Below, in pieces: positions 42,544 to 52,040 of a stretch of DNA of 64,000 nucleotides. The notes beneath the pieces are model-generated. The model was not told where the DNA came from, did not search any database, and saw only the letters and a program-made list of their open reading frames with translations. Position numbers and translations under genes: made by a program. The stretch's first letter is position 1. Each line of letters starts with the position of its first letter. The stretch lies in assembly GCF_003970695.1 (NCBI RefSeq), contig NZ_CP034570.1, positions 3,844,001 to 3,908,000 on the forward strand, in the 5' to 3' direction. This DNA is from Maribacter sp. MJ134 (lineage in GTDB: Bacteria > Bacteroidota > Bacteroidia > Flavobacteriales > Flavobacteriaceae).

Positions 42544-44187
42544 TTAATCTAGGATACTATTTAAATGGTCCCTGCTTCCTGTTAATTCCCATTGTCCTAA
42601 AGTAATGGGGATGTTACCGATACCGTTTAATTTGTCAAAAAAAGATTTCAGTTGAAAAGGTTGCCCTTTTTTCTCAGAGAGACGGGCATATTCCGCTAAG
42701 GCTTGCTCTACCAGATACTTACCGGTAATATAACTGGTGCCATAGCCAGGCTGACGCAAATAGAGATGCTGTTCAAAAATCAAAAGTTCTTTTTCGGTTT
42801 TCATCCACCCTCGTGGAGTATAGTCGGAATGTATTTTTCCTGCCTCTTCCATGGTCATTTCATTGGCGTGGGCATAGAGTGATCCCAGACCTCTTGCCGC
42901 CCGTTGCGCAATCATAATATATACAATTTCCCGCACTCTCGGGTTATCGTCGTAAAGACCGGCCTGTAGAAACATTTCCTCTACCGCCGTGGCCAAACCT
43001 TCGTTTCTAGAGTCGAAAATGTTATAGCGTAAAGGATTCTTTCGAATAATGCTCGGATTTGGTTCTTTGTCCATACGGGCCAAATCAAACCAATGATAAA
43101 AATGAGAGAATAGGGGTCTTGGGTCATAGTGCGCAGTTATCCAAAAGAAATTACGTTTCTCTTCGGGAACAAAGGCCCCATAATGTTCGGCTAGCGCAGG
43201 TTTAAAATATTCTTTAACCGTAACAATATCCTCCTGTTCCAAAAATTTTAGCAGACTTTCAGCGGATGCAGCAGCTAATTCTTGATACACCTCAGGAGAA
43301 TCTGCCGCGACGAGCTTTGGCAAGTTCCTGTTTCTATGCTCCTCTAACTTTAAAGCGGTCCATGCTCTTGACAGCTCTCTTTTTAATAATACTACTTCAT
43401 CCTCCCAGGTGAGGGGTACCAAATGTACGTTCTGCTGGTACCATGTGTAATTTTCTTTCCCTATTCCACTGGGTCCCGTCTTAGAAGAAGCCTGCTCTTC
43501 TAACCACTTAACAAGATTTATCGTAGCCTCTTTTGCTTTGGTTATTGCTTTGGCAAGAGCTTTGTCTTTTGCGATTCCTAGCATATTTTGCAATGCCTCT
43601 AGATTATTGATTTGCCCTCGGATATCTCGTATACCAGTTATCCAGAGGTCTTTGGCATTTCCGGTTAAGTTAAGTTTTGCCTGCTCGTTAAGAACGGGAA
43701 TAACCTGCAGTTCTTTCATCATTTTTTCCTTGGATTTTTGGTCTAAGGGAAAGTTGTATTGCCAAACCTCCAGCAGTGCATGATGGGTAGGACCTTCGTG
43801 AGCGGGAACATCGCTTCGGCTCATCCAAACGGTTTTGTAAAAGGCCGGGTCTCGATGCCAGGGTCTTAGTATGCGATAATTAAAATCGTAACCGTTCATT
43901 TCTGCAAGCAAAATGTGCCAGTCAACTTGTTCGGATACTGGCCAGTCTATGATACTTATATCTTTTAACTTTGTTTGTAACACCTTAAAAGCAGCCTGTC
44001 TTTTATTAAAAGTAATGGTCCTATAATCTGGAGCCCCTTGGTACTTTGGTGGTTCTTCAAAAGCGCGCCATTCTTTGTAAAGGGCTTCCAAGGTTTCATA
44101 AGAGGTATTTGATTCTATTTGCCCCATTCCCCATTGAAATGAAAACAAGAAATATAGGAGAACGGATAAAGGTCTTTTGAAGGTCAT
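42544..44187 (-). CDS. DUF885 protein, putative secreted peptidase-like hydrolase
   Basis: 547 residues. Signal peptide [23 protein letters not shown]. All-alpha DUF885 architecture with a region [60 protein letters not shown], which corresponds to the metal-binding core of the family, although here the usual E-G-W-A-x-Y-x-E form is E-G-L-A-T-A-V-E-E and no HExxH is seen. First gene of the operon with an amino acid permease. Periplasmic. A role in degrading peptides is inference. Confidence 0.85.
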   Translation of the reverse strand: MTFKRPLSVLLYFLFSFQWGMGQIESNTSYETLEALYKEWRAFEEPPKYQGAPDYRTITFNKRQAAFKVLQTKLKDISIIDWPVSEQVDWHILLAEMNGYDFNYRILRPWHRDPAFYKTVWMSRSDVPAHEGPTHHALLEVWQYNFPLDQKSKEKMMKELQVIPVLNEQAKLNLTGNAKDLWITGIRDIRGQINNLEALQNMLGIAKDKALAKAITKAKEATINLVKWLEEQASSKTGPSGIGKENYTWYQQNVHLVPLTWEDEVVLLKRELSRAWTALKLEEHRNRNLPKLVAADSPEVYQELAAASAESLLKFLEQEDIVTVKEYFKPALAEHYGAFVPEEKRNFFWITAHYDPRPLFSHFYHWFDLARMDKEPNPSIIRKNPLRYNIFDSRNEGLATAVEEMFLQAGLYDDNPRVREIVYIMIAQRAARGLGSLYAHANEMTMEEAGKIHSDYTPRGWMKTEKELLIFEQHLYLRQPGYGTSYITGKYLVEQALAEYARLSEKKGQPFQLKSFFDKLNGIGNIPITLGQWELTGSRDHLNSILD

Positions 44188-44255
44188 TTCTATATTTTTT
44201 CAAAAGATAACTTATTCAAGAGATTTTTAAAAGTAAGAACTGATAATAGGGAAAA

Positions 44256-44284
44256 TAAAAAGCCTCATATTTCTATGAAGCTAC
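44256..44284 (-). terminator. Hairpin bordering repeat copy A
   Basis: AGCTTCATA-GAAA-TATGAGGCT on the minus strand followed by TTTTT. Ends transcription coming from the tRNA/GIY-YIG locus before the DUF885 gene, and resembles the terminator that follows the intact tRNA. Confidence 0.6.
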
Positions 44285-44289
44285 TTTTC

Positions 44290-44351
44290 TAGTAGCGGGA
44301 ACTGTCCCGAAACCTCGGGGGAACCTGTGTCCGCCTTGGGCGGATATGGGC
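44290..44351 (-). repeat. Repeat copy A, carries a tRNA-fMet 3'-end sequence
   Basis: 62 bases nearly identical (about five differences) to copy B at 44534-44595. On the minus strand it ends with CAGTTCCCGCTACTA, the last bases of the initiator tRNA, preceded by GGTTC and a CCCCGAGG/CCTCGGGG-type hairpin inserted into what would be the T arm. Confidence 0.75.
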
Positions 44352-44352
44352 C

Positions 44353-44532
44353 CTACCGCAATACTATATTCTGTTTTCTCCACTGCCTTCCTTTGCCCGA
44401 TTTAAGGAATTTTTCTCTTTTCATGGACAAAGTTCTGGTAGCGAAGAATTCAACATGAACAACATGCCAAGGTCTGTATTTTCTGGTCCATCCTTTTGTG
44501 CCCAAGGTATTTTGGGAAGCGAATCGTTGAAT
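44353..44532 (-). pseudogene. GIY-YIG nuclease remnant
   Basis: A 60-codon open stretch (59 residues and TAG) on the minus strand. The end SMKREKFLKSGKGRQWRKQN is the typical C-terminus of the small GIY-YIG nuclease family of Bacteroidetes, and RPWHVVHVEFFATRTLS is the strand/helix before it. The N-terminal part with the GIY and YIG motifs and the catalytic Arg/Tyr is missing; an in-frame TAA at the border of repeat B closes the frame upstream. The remnant fits exactly between repeats A and B. Inactive. Confidence 0.75.
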
Positions 44533-44533
44533 T

Positions 44534-44595
44534 TAGTAGCGGGAACTGCCCCGAAGCCTCGGGGGAACCAGTGTCCGCCTTGGGCAGATATGAGC
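44534..44595 (-). repeat. Repeat copy B, carries a tRNA-fMet 3'-end sequence
   Basis: Partner of copy A; begins (plus strand) with TAGTAGCGGGAACTG, shared with the 3' end of the intact tRNA at 44651-44665. Flanks the GIY-YIG remnant on its upstream side. Confidence 0.75.
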
Positions 44596-44616
44596 GCTAA
44601 TGATTTAACTATATGC

Positions 44617-44649
44617 AAAAAAAGCCACCGACTTTCGTTGATGGCTTTC
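44617..44649 (-). terminator. Terminator of tRNA-fMet
   Basis: Minus strand AAAGCCATCAAC-(GAAA)-GTCGGTGGCTTT plus a T run, 5 bases after the tRNA 3' end. Confidence 0.85.
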
Positions 44650-44653
44650 TTAG

Positions 44654-44726
<73 letters not shown>

Positions 44727-44795
44727 ATATATGCGTTTTGTTTCTTTTGGAAACGAATTTTCAATATGTTAACTCAGTTCAAGTAGGTGCCATGT

Positions 44796-44813
44796 CCTGA
44801 GCGTGGTCGAAGG
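44796..44813. repeat. CTGAGCGxxGTCGAAGG-type dispersed repeat
   Basis: CCTGAGCGTGGTCGAAGG, a short element that I know from intergenic regions of many Bacteroidetes genomes. Here it interrupts the upstream tRNA copy. Confidence 0.45.
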
Positions 44814-44814
44814 A

Positions 44815-44835
44815 TACTGCTCTATCCTGCGATGT
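44815..44835 (-). pseudogene. 5' fragment of a second tRNA-fMet gene
   Basis: 21 bases matching the 5' end of the intact tRNA (44710-44730) with two differences. The rest of this copy is gone, replaced by the dispersed repeat and about 60 unrelated bases. It lies exactly at the predicted start of transcription, so it is the leading copy of a former tandem pair. Confidence 0.65.
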
Positions 44836-44841
44836 GGACGA

Positions 44842-44874
44842 CAAAGATACAACGCTTTTAAGCTTATTTCCAAA
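44842..44874 (-). promoter_or_regulatory. tRNA-fMet promoter
   Basis: Minus-strand TTTG (44871-44874), 21 bases, TATCTTTG (44842-44849): a full match to the Bacteroidetes -33/-7 consensus. Start near 44835. Confidence 0.7.
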
Positions 44875-44956
44875 TTTAAAGAAGATTTGATTTAAAAATA
44901 AATCGAATCCATAGGTGTCTAATAAAATTTTAAATGAAATAACTACCTTCGGAATC

Positions 44957-46321
44957 ATGGAGCAACTCAACGACTTTTTGGTAAGTGCCATCTCAGGTAC
45001 GGAATGGCCTATGTTTATTCTTCTTATCGGAGGAGGTATTTTTTTGGTATTCCGTTCAAAATTACTGCCCTATCGCTTTTTTGGGCATGCAATAGCCATA
45101 ACAAGAGGTAAGTATGACGATGATAATGCAGAGGGAGATGTGAGCTCGCTCCAAGCGCTTTCTGCTGCCGTAGCCGCCACGGTAGGTTTAGGTAATATCT
45201 CTGGGGTAGCGATTGCTATTCATGATGGTGGTCCGGGTGTGGTATTTTGGATTTGGATGACCGCCCTTATCGGTATGTGTATTAAATTTTATTCTTGTAG
45301 TCTATCCATTATGTTCAGGGGAAAGGACTCCGAAGGAAATTTGCAGGGCGGCCCCATGTTCTACATTACGCAAGGACTAGGGAAAAAGTATAAACCTTTG
45401 GCAATTTTCTTTTGTATTGCAGGTCTCTTTGGATTTCTGGGGGTATTCACTGCCAATCAATTTACGGAAACGTTTATGAGTGTTATTCAACCTGCGGAAA
45501 CGCTTTTTGAAATGAGCGATTTCAACTGGAAATTATCCGTTGGGGTAATACTGGCCATAATCACCTCCTTCGTGATTTTCGGGGGGCTTTCTAAAATTGC
45601 AAAAGTAGCCACTGCAATTGTACCTTTTATGGTATTTATTTATTTGCTTGCCGTTGTATTGGTGATGGTTCTGAATGCTTCACAGGTAATACCCTCCCTG
45701 AATCTTATAGTGACCGAAGCATGGAATTTTGAGACCTTGGTAACGGGAGGTTTCTGGGGCTTGGTCATCATTGGTGTTCGTAGGGCAATGTTCTCTAACG
45801 AGGCGGGTTTAGGTAGTGCGCCCATGTACCACGGACAGTCTAAAAACGATGAGCCCATTAGGGAAGGCTTGGTTGCCATGTTGGGACCTTTCATTGACAC
45901 TATTTTGGTGTGCACTTTTACCGCAGTTGTCATTATATTAAGTGGGGCTTATCTAGAGGACGGAAGCGGAATTGTAATGACATTAAACGCATTCAATACT
46001 TCTTTGGGAAGTTGGGGGGGAGTTCTTTTAATGGTAATTGTAGCGGCGTTTGCCATGTCCACGTTATTTACGTACTCCTACTACGGTGTTAAATGTCTTT
46101 CTTTCTTGACGAATGCAAAAATTGGTAGGTATTACAATTGGTATTTTGTAATTATGATTGTGTTCGCTGCGGTAGCATCTTTAGAATTAGTGAAAAATCT
46201 CATTGATTTATCGTATGCCTTAATGGTAATACCCAATATGATTGCCGTACTTTTGTTGGCTCCAAAGGTTAACGCCGCCGCTAAGATATATTTTCAAAAA
46301 CTAAGGAATGAAGGAGCATAA
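44957..46321 (+). CDS. Alanine/glycine:cation symporter (AGCS family)
   Basis: About 454 residues from the ATG at 44957 (MEQLNDFLVSAISGTEWP); a GTG at 44915 is in frame but adds a polar head outside the family. About 10-11 TM segments with AAVAATVGLGNISGVAIAIHDGGPGVVFWIWMTALIGM (the AGCS signature), GGPMFYITQGLG, and RRAMFSNEAGLGSAPMYHGQSKNDEP. Couples uptake of alanine or glycine to Na+. Its end overlaps the start of era by 14 bases. Confidence 0.93.
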   Translation: MEQLNDFLVSAISGTEWPMFILLIGGGIFLVFRSKLLPYRFFGHAIAITRGKYDDDNAEGDVSSLQALSAAVAATVGLGNISGVAIAIHDGGPGVVFWIWMTALIGMCIKFYSCSLSIMFRGKDSEGNLQGGPMFYITQGLGKKYKPLAIFFCIAGLFGFLGVFTANQFTETFMSVIQPAETLFEMSDFNWKLSVGVILAIITSFVIFGGLSKIAKVATAIVPFMVFIYLLAVVLVMVLNASQVIPSLNLIVTEAWNFETLVTGGFWGLVIIGVRRAMFSNEAGLGSAPMYHGQSKNDEPIREGLVAMLGPFIDTILVCTFTAVVIILSGAYLEDGSGIVMTLNAFNTSLGSWGGVLLMVIVAAFAMSTLFTYSYYGVKCLSFLTNAKIGRYYNWYFVIMIVFAAVASLELVKNLIDLSYALMVIPNMIAVLLLAPKVNAAAKIYFQKLRNEGA

Positions 46322-47192
46322 AGCAGGATTTGTAAATATTATTGGAAATCCTAATGTTGGGAAGTCCACCTTGATGAATGCATTTGTTGGTGAGAAGTTG
46401 TCCATAATTACATCAAAAGCGCAAACTACAAGACACCGTATTCTCGGTATTGTTAACGGAGACGATTTTCAAGTTATTTTATCCGATACTCCTGGGATTA
46501 TAAAACCGGCCTACGATTTGCAGTCGTCCATGATGAATTTTGTAAAGTCGGCCTTTGAAGATGCGGACATTCTGATATACATGGTTGAAATTGGAGAAAA
46601 AGCATTAAAGGATGAGGCTTTTTTCGAGAAAATAAAAAATAGTAGAATTCCAGTTTTATTGCTCCTGAATAAGGTTGATACTACTACCCAAGAAATATTG
46701 GAGGAACAAGTGCAGTACTGGCAAGAACAATTACCATCTGTGGAGTTACACCCAATTTCTGCATTATCAAATTTCAATGTAAAAAACGTATTTCAACGCA
46801 TTTTGGAGCTATTGCCAAATTCCCCTGCATACTATCCAAAAGACCAGTTAACCGATAAGCCTGAACGCTTTTTTGTAAACGAAACCATACGGGAAAAAAT
46901 CCTACTGTATTATAAGAAAGAAATTCCATATGCCGTTGAGGTAGAAACGGAAGAGTTTTTTGAAGACGAAAAAATCATCCGAATTCGCTCCGTTATTATG
47001 GTCGAGCGCGAAACCCAAAAAGGAATCATCATAGGGCATAAAGGTTCCGCCTTAAAACGCGTTGGTATCGAATCCAGGAAAGACCTTGAAAAATTCTTTG
47101 ACAAGCAAGTGCATATAGAATTATACGTAAAAGTGAACAAGAACTGGCGAAATAATAGTAGGCAGTTAAAAAGGTTCGGTTATAATAGCTGA
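46308..47192 (+). CDS. era: GTPase Era
   Basis: 294 residues. Ribosome-associated GTPase needed for 30S assembly and 16S rRNA 3'-end maturation. GTPase motifs: G1 GNPNVGKST, G3 DTPG, G4 NKVD, and the C-terminal KH domain with IIIGHKGSALKRVGIESRKDLEKFF. Overlaps the symporter gene by 14 bases and precedes der by 76, the usual pairing in Bacteroidetes. Confidence 0.97.
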   Translation: MKEHKAGFVNIIGNPNVGKSTLMNAFVGEKLSIITSKAQTTRHRILGIVNGDDFQVILSDTPGIIKPAYDLQSSMMNFVKSAFEDADILIYMVEIGEKALKDEAFFEKIKNSRIPVLLLLNKVDTTTQEILEEQVQYWQEQLPSVELHPISALSNFNVKNVFQRILELLPNSPAYYPKDQLTDKPERFFVNETIREKILLYYKKEIPYAVEVETEEFFEDEKIIRIRSVIMVERETQKGIIIGHKGSALKRVGIESRKDLEKFFDKQVHIELYVKVNKNWRNNSRQLKRFGYNS

Positions 47193-47243
47193 TTTTTAGT
47201 TTTATAATACGCCATCAACTAACTCATATTCTTTTGTTTATAC

Positions 47244-47251
47244 TACCTTTG
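47244..47251 (+). promoter_or_regulatory. -7 box candidate of der
   Basis: TACCTTTG (TAnnTTTG type), 18 bases before the der ATG; no matching -33 element seen at the usual spacing. Confidence 0.45.
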
Positions 47252-47268
47252 CAGCCAAATTCAGAGGT

Positions 47269-48573
47269 ATGGGAGCTATCGTAGCCATTGTAGGAAGGCC
47301 AAATGTTGGTAAATCAACTTTTTTTAACCGCTTAATTCAGCGTAGGGAGGCTATTGTGGACGCCGTGAGCGGAGTTACTAGAGATCGTCATTATGGTAAA
47401 AGTGATTGGAACGGGAAAGAGTTTTCCATCATCGATACGGGTGGATATGTTGTAGGTAGCGATGACGTTTTTGAACAGGAAATAGATAAGCAGGTAGAAC
47501 TGGCGATACAAGAAGCGGATGCCATTATCTTTATGGTAGATGTAGAAAGCGGGGTTACGGGAATGGATGAAGACGTTGCCAAATTACTACGCAGGGTCAA
47601 TAAGCCGGTTTTTCTTGCCATAAACAAGGTAGATAACGCCATGAGGCAAGAAGACGCCGTAGAATTTTATGCCTTGGGATTGGGTGACTATTACACGCTT
47701 TCCAGTATCAACGGAAGTGGTACGGGAGAATTATTGGACGCTCTGGTAGAAAAGCTTCCAGATGTTCAAGAAGAGGAAAGTGAGCTGCCAAGATTTGCGG
47801 TGGTCGGGCGGCCAAATGCAGGTAAATCATCCTTTATCAATGCCTTGATAGGGGAGGATAGATATATTGTAACGGACATCGCAGGAACCACACGAGATAG
47901 TATCGATACTAAGTATAACCGATTTGGTTTTGAATTTAATCTAGTCGATACGGCCGGGATACGGAGAAAGTCAAAAGTAAAGGAAGATTTGGAGTTTTAC
48001 TCCGTGATGCGTTCGGTACGGGCAATAGAGCATTGCGATGTATGTTTGTTATTGTTGGATGCTACCAGAGGTTTTGACGGGCAAGTGGCCAATATCTTTT
48101 GGTTGGCACAACGTAATCATAAGGGTATTGTAATACTGGTGAACAAATGGGATTTGGTAGCCGATAAAGAGACCAACACCATGAAACAATATACCCAGCG
48201 AATAAAGCAGGCCATAGAGCCCTTCACAGATGTACCGATACTTTTTATTTCTGTATTAACGAAACAACGTATTTTTAAGGCTATCGAAACGGCGGTAGAG
48301 GTCTACAAGAACCGCAGTAAAAAAATCATTACGCGTAAGTTCAATGAAGTAATGTTGCCATTAATTGAGCATTATCCGCCCCCGGCATTCAAGGGTAAAC
48401 ATGTAAAGATTAAGTTTTGTACGCAGTTGCCAACACCCTACCCGCAGTTTGCTTTTTTCTGCAATCTTCCCCAGTACGTTAAAGAACCCTATAAACGCTA
48501 TCTAGAGAATAAGTTGCGGGAAGAGTTTGATTTTTCAGGCGTTCCCATCAGTATTTTTATGAGGAAAAAGTAA
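47269..48573 (+). CDS. der: GTPase Der (EngA)
   Basis: 434 residues, the double GTPase needed for 50S assembly. First G domain: [19 protein letters not shown]. Second: [25 protein letters not shown]-terminal KH-like domain to the end ([21 protein letters not shown]). Length as expected. Confidence 0.98.
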   Translation: MGAIVAIVGRPNVGKSTFFNRLIQRREAIVDAVSGVTRDRHYGKSDWNGKEFSIIDTGGYVVGSDDVFEQEIDKQVELAIQEADAIIFMVDVESGVTGMDEDVAKLLRRVNKPVFLAINKVDNAMRQEDAVEFYALGLGDYYTLSSINGSGTGELLDALVEKLPDVQEEESELPRFAVVGRPNAGKSSFINALIGEDRYIVTDIAGTTRDSIDTKYNRFGFEFNLVDTAGIRRKSKVKEDLEFYSVMRSVRAIEHCDVCLLLLDATRGFDGQVANIFWLAQRNHKGIVILVNKWDLVADKETNTMKQYTQRIKQAIEPFTDVPILFISVLTKQRIFKAIETAVEVYKNRSKKIITRKFNEVMLPLIEHYPPPAFKGKHVKIKFCTQLPTPYPQFAFFCNLPQYVKEPYKRYLENKLREEFDFSGVPISIFMRKK

Positions 48574-48680
48574 TTTGTTCAGCGTTTTTGTATTACTCTA
48601 AGTAGGTGACAAATTATTTTGAACTTAATGCCTAGTTTGGATTTGATATTTAAGATTGAACTTGTATTTGTGTGAAGGAA

Positions 48681-49472
48681 TCACCACCCTCCAGAGGCAC
48701 CACCGCCTCCAAAGCCGCCACCGCCGAATCCACCACCAAAACCTCCACCGCCTCCAAAGCTTCCACCACCACCAAAACCGCCAGAGCCTCCACTGCGGCC
48801 CATGTTGCTAAGTATGATGACATCCCAAAGGTCCAAGCCTCTTTTTCTTCTACCACCATTACCACGCCCGTTACCCTTGTTGCGTTTGGAAAGGATAATT
48901 AAAATGATGAAGAATATAATGAAGGGTAAAAGCGCCCTTAATGATAAACCATCATTGGTCTCAAAAGAACGTTCTTCTTTAAATTCTCCCGTAAGTACTT
49001 GGAAAATGGCATCGGTACCTTTATTGAGTCCGCCATAATAATCACCTGTCTTAAATTCTGGAATAATGATACCCTCGATAATCCTGCGCGACATGGCATC
49101 GGTCAAGGTAGCTTCTACACCGTAACCTGTATTAATGGCTATTTTTCGGTCATCCCTGGCCAACAGTACAAGGACACCATTGTCTTTTCCCGCTTGGCCA
49201 ATACGCCATTTTTGTCCCCATTGGGCGCCAAGATAGGTGATGTTTTCTCCCTCAGTACTTGCAATTATTGCTACTACAATTTGGGTAGATGTACTATCCG
49301 AATAACGAATGAGTTTTTGTTCCAGACTCGTTTTTTGAGATGCAGGCAGCAGCTGAATATAGTCGTAAACGCTAGTTTCTTTCTGCGGTTTTTCAGGGAT
49401 TTGAAATTGCCCCCAACTTGAATGAACAAAAAGAAAAATAAAAAAAGCAGATGAAATTCTTCTTGGCTCCAT
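48681..49472 (-). CDS. TPM-domain membrane protein with Gly-rich tail
   Basis: About 263 residues. From the ATG at 49472 the signal MEPRRISSAFFIFLFVHSSWG is followed by QFQIPEKPQKETSVYDY and the TPM (TLP18.3/Psb32/MOLO-1) domain (STQIVVAIIASTEGENI, GQAGKDNGVLVLLARDDRKIAINTGYGVEATLTDA), a TM segment (LRALLPFIIFFIILIIL), and a tail of GGGGFGG repeats ending ASGGW. ATGs at 49514 and 49553 lie in frame but are longer than the family and the latter overlaps the neighbouring gene. Last gene of the M23-MerR-LemA-TPM-TPM run. Confidence 0.88.
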   Translation of the reverse strand: MEPRRISSAFFIFLFVHSSWGQFQIPEKPQKETSVYDYIQLLPASQKTSLEQKLIRYSDSTSTQIVVAIIASTEGENITYLGAQWGQKWRIGQAGKDNGVLVLLARDDRKIAINTGYGVEATLTDAMSRRIIEGIIIPEFKTGDYYGGLNKGTDAIFQVLTGEFKEERSFETNDGLSLRALLPFIIFFIILIILSKRNKGNGRGNGGRRKRGLDLWDVIILSNMGRSGGSGGFGGGGSFGGGGGFGGGFGGGGFGGGGASGGW

Positions 49473-49533
49473 AAGGATGAGACGATTGAAGTTTTTCAAT
49501 ATTCTCCTACCCATTGGGAAGGTCAATAGGGGC

Positions 49534-49971
49534 CTATCCTTTGGATATCTCATTGCTTAGTTCATTTGTGTCATCATGCTTCCAAGGAAAATGATGTTCC
49601 AACTCGGTTCCCGCTTTAAGTATCCCCGCAACGATTCCGGTTTTGTACGCACCTTCTTTAAAATGTTTCTCTATGGTATTCTTTGTGCTTTTCCAAAAAT
49701 CCTTCGGAACTACCCTATCTATACCTTTATCACCGCAGATGGCGAACTTCCTGTCATTTACCGCAACATAGATAAGAACCCCGTTTTCCTCTTTGGTATT
49801 GTCCATTTTAAGTAAATGAAACAAATCTTTTGCTCTTTCGTAATGGTCTGCTCGCGTATGCGCCTCAATATGAACCCTTATTTCGCCCGAGGTATTTTTT
49901 TCTGCTTGCAGTATAGCTTCAACAATTTCTTGTTCTTCTTCTGCCGTCAAAAAATCTTCTACTCTGGACAT
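49534..49971 (-). CDS. TPM-domain protein without membrane anchor
   Basis: 145 residues. TPM domain with QAEKNTSGEIRVHIEAHTR, KMDNTKEENGVLIYVAVNDRKFAICGDKGIDRVVPKDFW and HFKEGAYKTGIVAGILKAGTELEHHFP. No signal peptide or TM segment. Paired with the membrane TPM protein downstream and LemA upstream, a conserved trio in Bacteroidetes whose molecular role is unclear. 9 bases after lemA. Confidence 0.88.
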   Translation of the reverse strand: MSRVEDFLTAEEEQEIVEAILQAEKNTSGEIRVHIEAHTRADHYERAKDLFHLLKMDNTKEENGVLIYVAVNDRKFAICGDKGIDRVVPKDFWKSTKNTIEKHFKEGAYKTGIVAGILKAGTELEHHFPWKHDDTNELSNEISKG

Positions 49972-49980
49972 ATACCGGGT

Positions 49981-50580
49981 TTATTCAAATTCAAAATTTA
50001 CATCGGGCGCTTGTTCGGAACCTGCTTCAGATTTGAAGTAGGCCAATTCGTCAAAGTTGAACAGCCCTGCAAGAATAGAATTCGGGAATTTTTTAATGTG
50101 CAAATTATAAGGTTCCACCGTGGCGTTAAAACGATCTCGTGCCACATTAATTCTATTTTCAGTGCCTTCTAGTTGGGATTGTAGTTCTAGAAAGTTTTGA
50201 TTGGCCTTTAAATCGGGATATCGCTCAACAGTAACTAAAAGTCTGCTCAACGCTCCGCTTAGACCACTTTGCGCTTGGTTGAATTGCGCTAGTTGTTCTG
50301 GTGTAATGTTCGTTGGGTCTATACTCACTGCTGTAGCCTTTGAACGGGCTTCAATAACATCGGTTAATGTTCCGCGCTCAAAATCGGCAGCACCCTGTAC
50401 CGTTTTCACTAAATTGCCGATAAGGTCGTTTCTTCTTTGGTATGCGCTTTCTACGTTTGCCCAAGTCTTGGTCGATGTTTCTTTTAGAGCGATGGCGGTA
50501 TTGTTAAATCCTACTCCCCATTGGTATAGGCCAAATGCTAGGACCGCTAGTACCACAAGTGCTATTATTCCTTTTTTCAT
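49981..50580 (-). CDS. lemA: LemA family protein
   Basis: 199 residues. One N-terminal TM segment (GIIALVVLAVLAFGLYQWGVGFNN), then a long helical bundle with AYQRRNDLIGNLVKTVQGAADFE, SGLSGALSRLLVTVERYPDLKANQNFLELQSQLEGTENRINVARDRFN, the LemA signature. LemA proteins are membrane-anchored with their C-terminal part outside; function remains unclear. Co-directional with the TPM genes. Confidence 0.95.
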   Translation of the reverse strand: MKKGIIALVVLAVLAFGLYQWGVGFNNTAIALKETSTKTWANVESAYQRRNDLIGNLVKTVQGAADFERGTLTDVIEARSKATAVSIDPTNITPEQLAQFNQAQSGLSGALSRLLVTVERYPDLKANQNFLELQSQLEGTENRINVARDRFNATVEPYNLHIKKFPNSILAGLFNFDELAYFKSEAGSEQAPDVNFEFE

Positions 50581-50629
50581 GATTAGTGTAGTTTTAAATT
50601 ATTCTCCCTGTCAGGAGAATTATTAGTGT

Positions 50630-50959
50630 TTATAGTTGATTCTTGATTTTGATGAGTTCCGTTTTAACACGTTCCAGCTTTTGAATGATATCAAAATTGG
50701 ATAAGGTCTTTTGTTTTTCCTCCCTTAAGTGTGTTTTTGCCCCTTCAAGCGTAAAACCACGCTCTTTGACAAGATGATAGATGAGCTGCAGGTTTTTAAT
50801 ATCCTGAGGAGTAAATTTTCGGTTTCCCTTGGCGTTCTTTTTCGGTTGTAATACATCGAATTCCTTTTCCCAGAAACGAATTAAAGAAGTATTTACCCCA
50901 AAGGCACGTGCTACCTCTCCAATTCCATAATAACGTCTTTCTGGCAGGTCTATTTGCAT
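50630..50959 (-). CDS. MerR-family transcriptional regulator
   Basis: 109 residues. N-terminal HTH: RRYYGIGEVARAFGVNTSLIRFWEKEFDVLQPKKNAKGNRKFTPQDIKNLQLIYHLV, then a coiled-coil helix that in MerR proteins forms the dimer. It has no effector domain, as in the short HTH-type-13 MerR proteins of Bacteroidetes. Its ATG overlaps the stop of the M23 peptidase gene by one base. Target unknown; the co-transcribed peptidase and LemA genes are candidates. Confidence 0.92.
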   Translation of the reverse strand: MQIDLPERRYYGIGEVARAFGVNTSLIRFWEKEFDVLQPKKNAKGNRKFTPQDIKNLQLIYHLVKERGFTLEGAKTHLREEKQKTLSNFDIIQKLERVKTELIKIKNQL

Positions 50960-51936
50960 TAATCCAGGGATTGATTTTCTTGGTTTGCGTATTTCAGCAT
51001 ATTTTCAAATTCTTCGGGAGATAAACTTCCGTAGTAGAAATTAATAGGGTTAATGCGGTCTTTCTCCTTCCACACTTCATAGTGCAAGTGCGGGGCTTCG
51101 GATCGTCCCGTACTACCTACAAAACCGATAAGGTCGCCTCGTTTTACTTTCTGTCCTTTTTTTACGTTGTATTTGCTCAAGTGGGCGTATAGGCTTAAAT
51201 ATCCGTAGCCATGGTCTATTCTGATATGTTTTCCGTAACCAGAGGAATTATTGTCCGCTCTTGTTACTTTGCCATCTCCAGAAGCATAAATAGGAGTACC
51301 CTTAGGTGCGGTAAAATCCATGCCATAATGCATTTTTCTAGCCTTTGTAAAAGGGTCCGAACGCCACCCGTAACCTGATGCCATGCGCGTAAGGTCTTCG
51401 TTGTTGATGGGTTGTATTGCAGGAATGGAAACCAAAAGTTTTTCTTTTTCCTCGGCCAGTTTGGTGATTTCATCCAAGGATTTGGATTGTATGGCCATCT
51501 GTTTTTTTATAATATCCAAGCGCTTGGTGGTGGATATAATCATCTCGGAGTTATTGAAACCCTCTAGGGACTTATACCTGTTTATACCACCGAATCCGGC
51601 TTTACGCTGCTCTTCTGGAATTGGGTTGGCTTCAAAATACAGCCGATAGATATTGTTGTCACGGTCCTCAATATTGGCAAGGACTTCTTCGATTTGCCCC
51701 ATTTTTCTATCCAACAGGTCAAACTGAAGTTCGTAATTTTTTACTTCCCGTTGTAATGAGAGTTCTCTGGGCGTATTGATTAGATTAGTGTTCAAAAGTA
51801 ATAGCAGACCTAGAAAACCGAAAAGTAGGGATCCCAAAAAGAAAAAGGCGATGTTCCGGTATCGCTTGGATTTTTCAGGTTCAATTTTCCGGTAAGAAAG
51901 TGTATCCGGGTCGTAATAGTATTTTACTTTAGACAT
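50959..51936 (-). CDS. M23 family metallopeptidase (cell-wall endopeptidase)
   Basis: 325 residues. One N-terminal TM segment (NIAFFFLGSLLFGFLGLLLLLN), coiled-coil region (about 60-170), then the M23 domain (about 190-300) with RMASGYGWRSDPFTKARKMHYGMDFTAPKGTPIYA (His and Asp zinc ligands), YGYLSLYAHLSKY and HLHYEVW (HxH). Cuts peptide cross-links of peptidoglycan. Divergent from alaS; TATATTTG on the minus strand at 51983-51990 is a possible -7 box. Confidence 0.93.
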   Translation of the reverse strand: MSKVKYYYDPDTLSYRKIEPEKSKRYRNIAFFFLGSLLFGFLGLLLLLNTNLINTPRELSLQREVKNYELQFDLLDRKMGQIEEVLANIEDRDNNIYRLYFEANPIPEEQRKAGFGGINRYKSLEGFNNSEMIISTTKRLDIIKKQMAIQSKSLDEITKLAEEKEKLLVSIPAIQPINNEDLTRMASGYGWRSDPFTKARKMHYGMDFTAPKGTPIYASGDGKVTRADNNSSGYGKHIRIDHGYGYLSLYAHLSKYNVKKGQKVKRGDLIGFVGSTGRSEAPHLHYEVWKEKDRINPINFYYGSLSPEEFENMLKYANQENQSLD

Positions 51937-52040
51937 GAATAGATTTTATTCTATTTTTGTTCTTTCGTTTTAACATAACAAACAAATATAAAAATTGTTT
52001 TCAATAAACAGTTAAAATTTGTAAAAGCTTAGCATTTTAG

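Noticed and set aside
44290..44600. CRISPR-like direct repeats
   Set aside because: Only two copies, separated by 182 bases that code for a nuclease fragment, and sharing sequence with a tRNA end; no array structure.
48672..48902. Ser/Thr-rich frame opposite the TPM protein tail
   Set aside because: It is the antisense reading of the Gly-rich repeat tail of the TPM protein; low complexity explains it.
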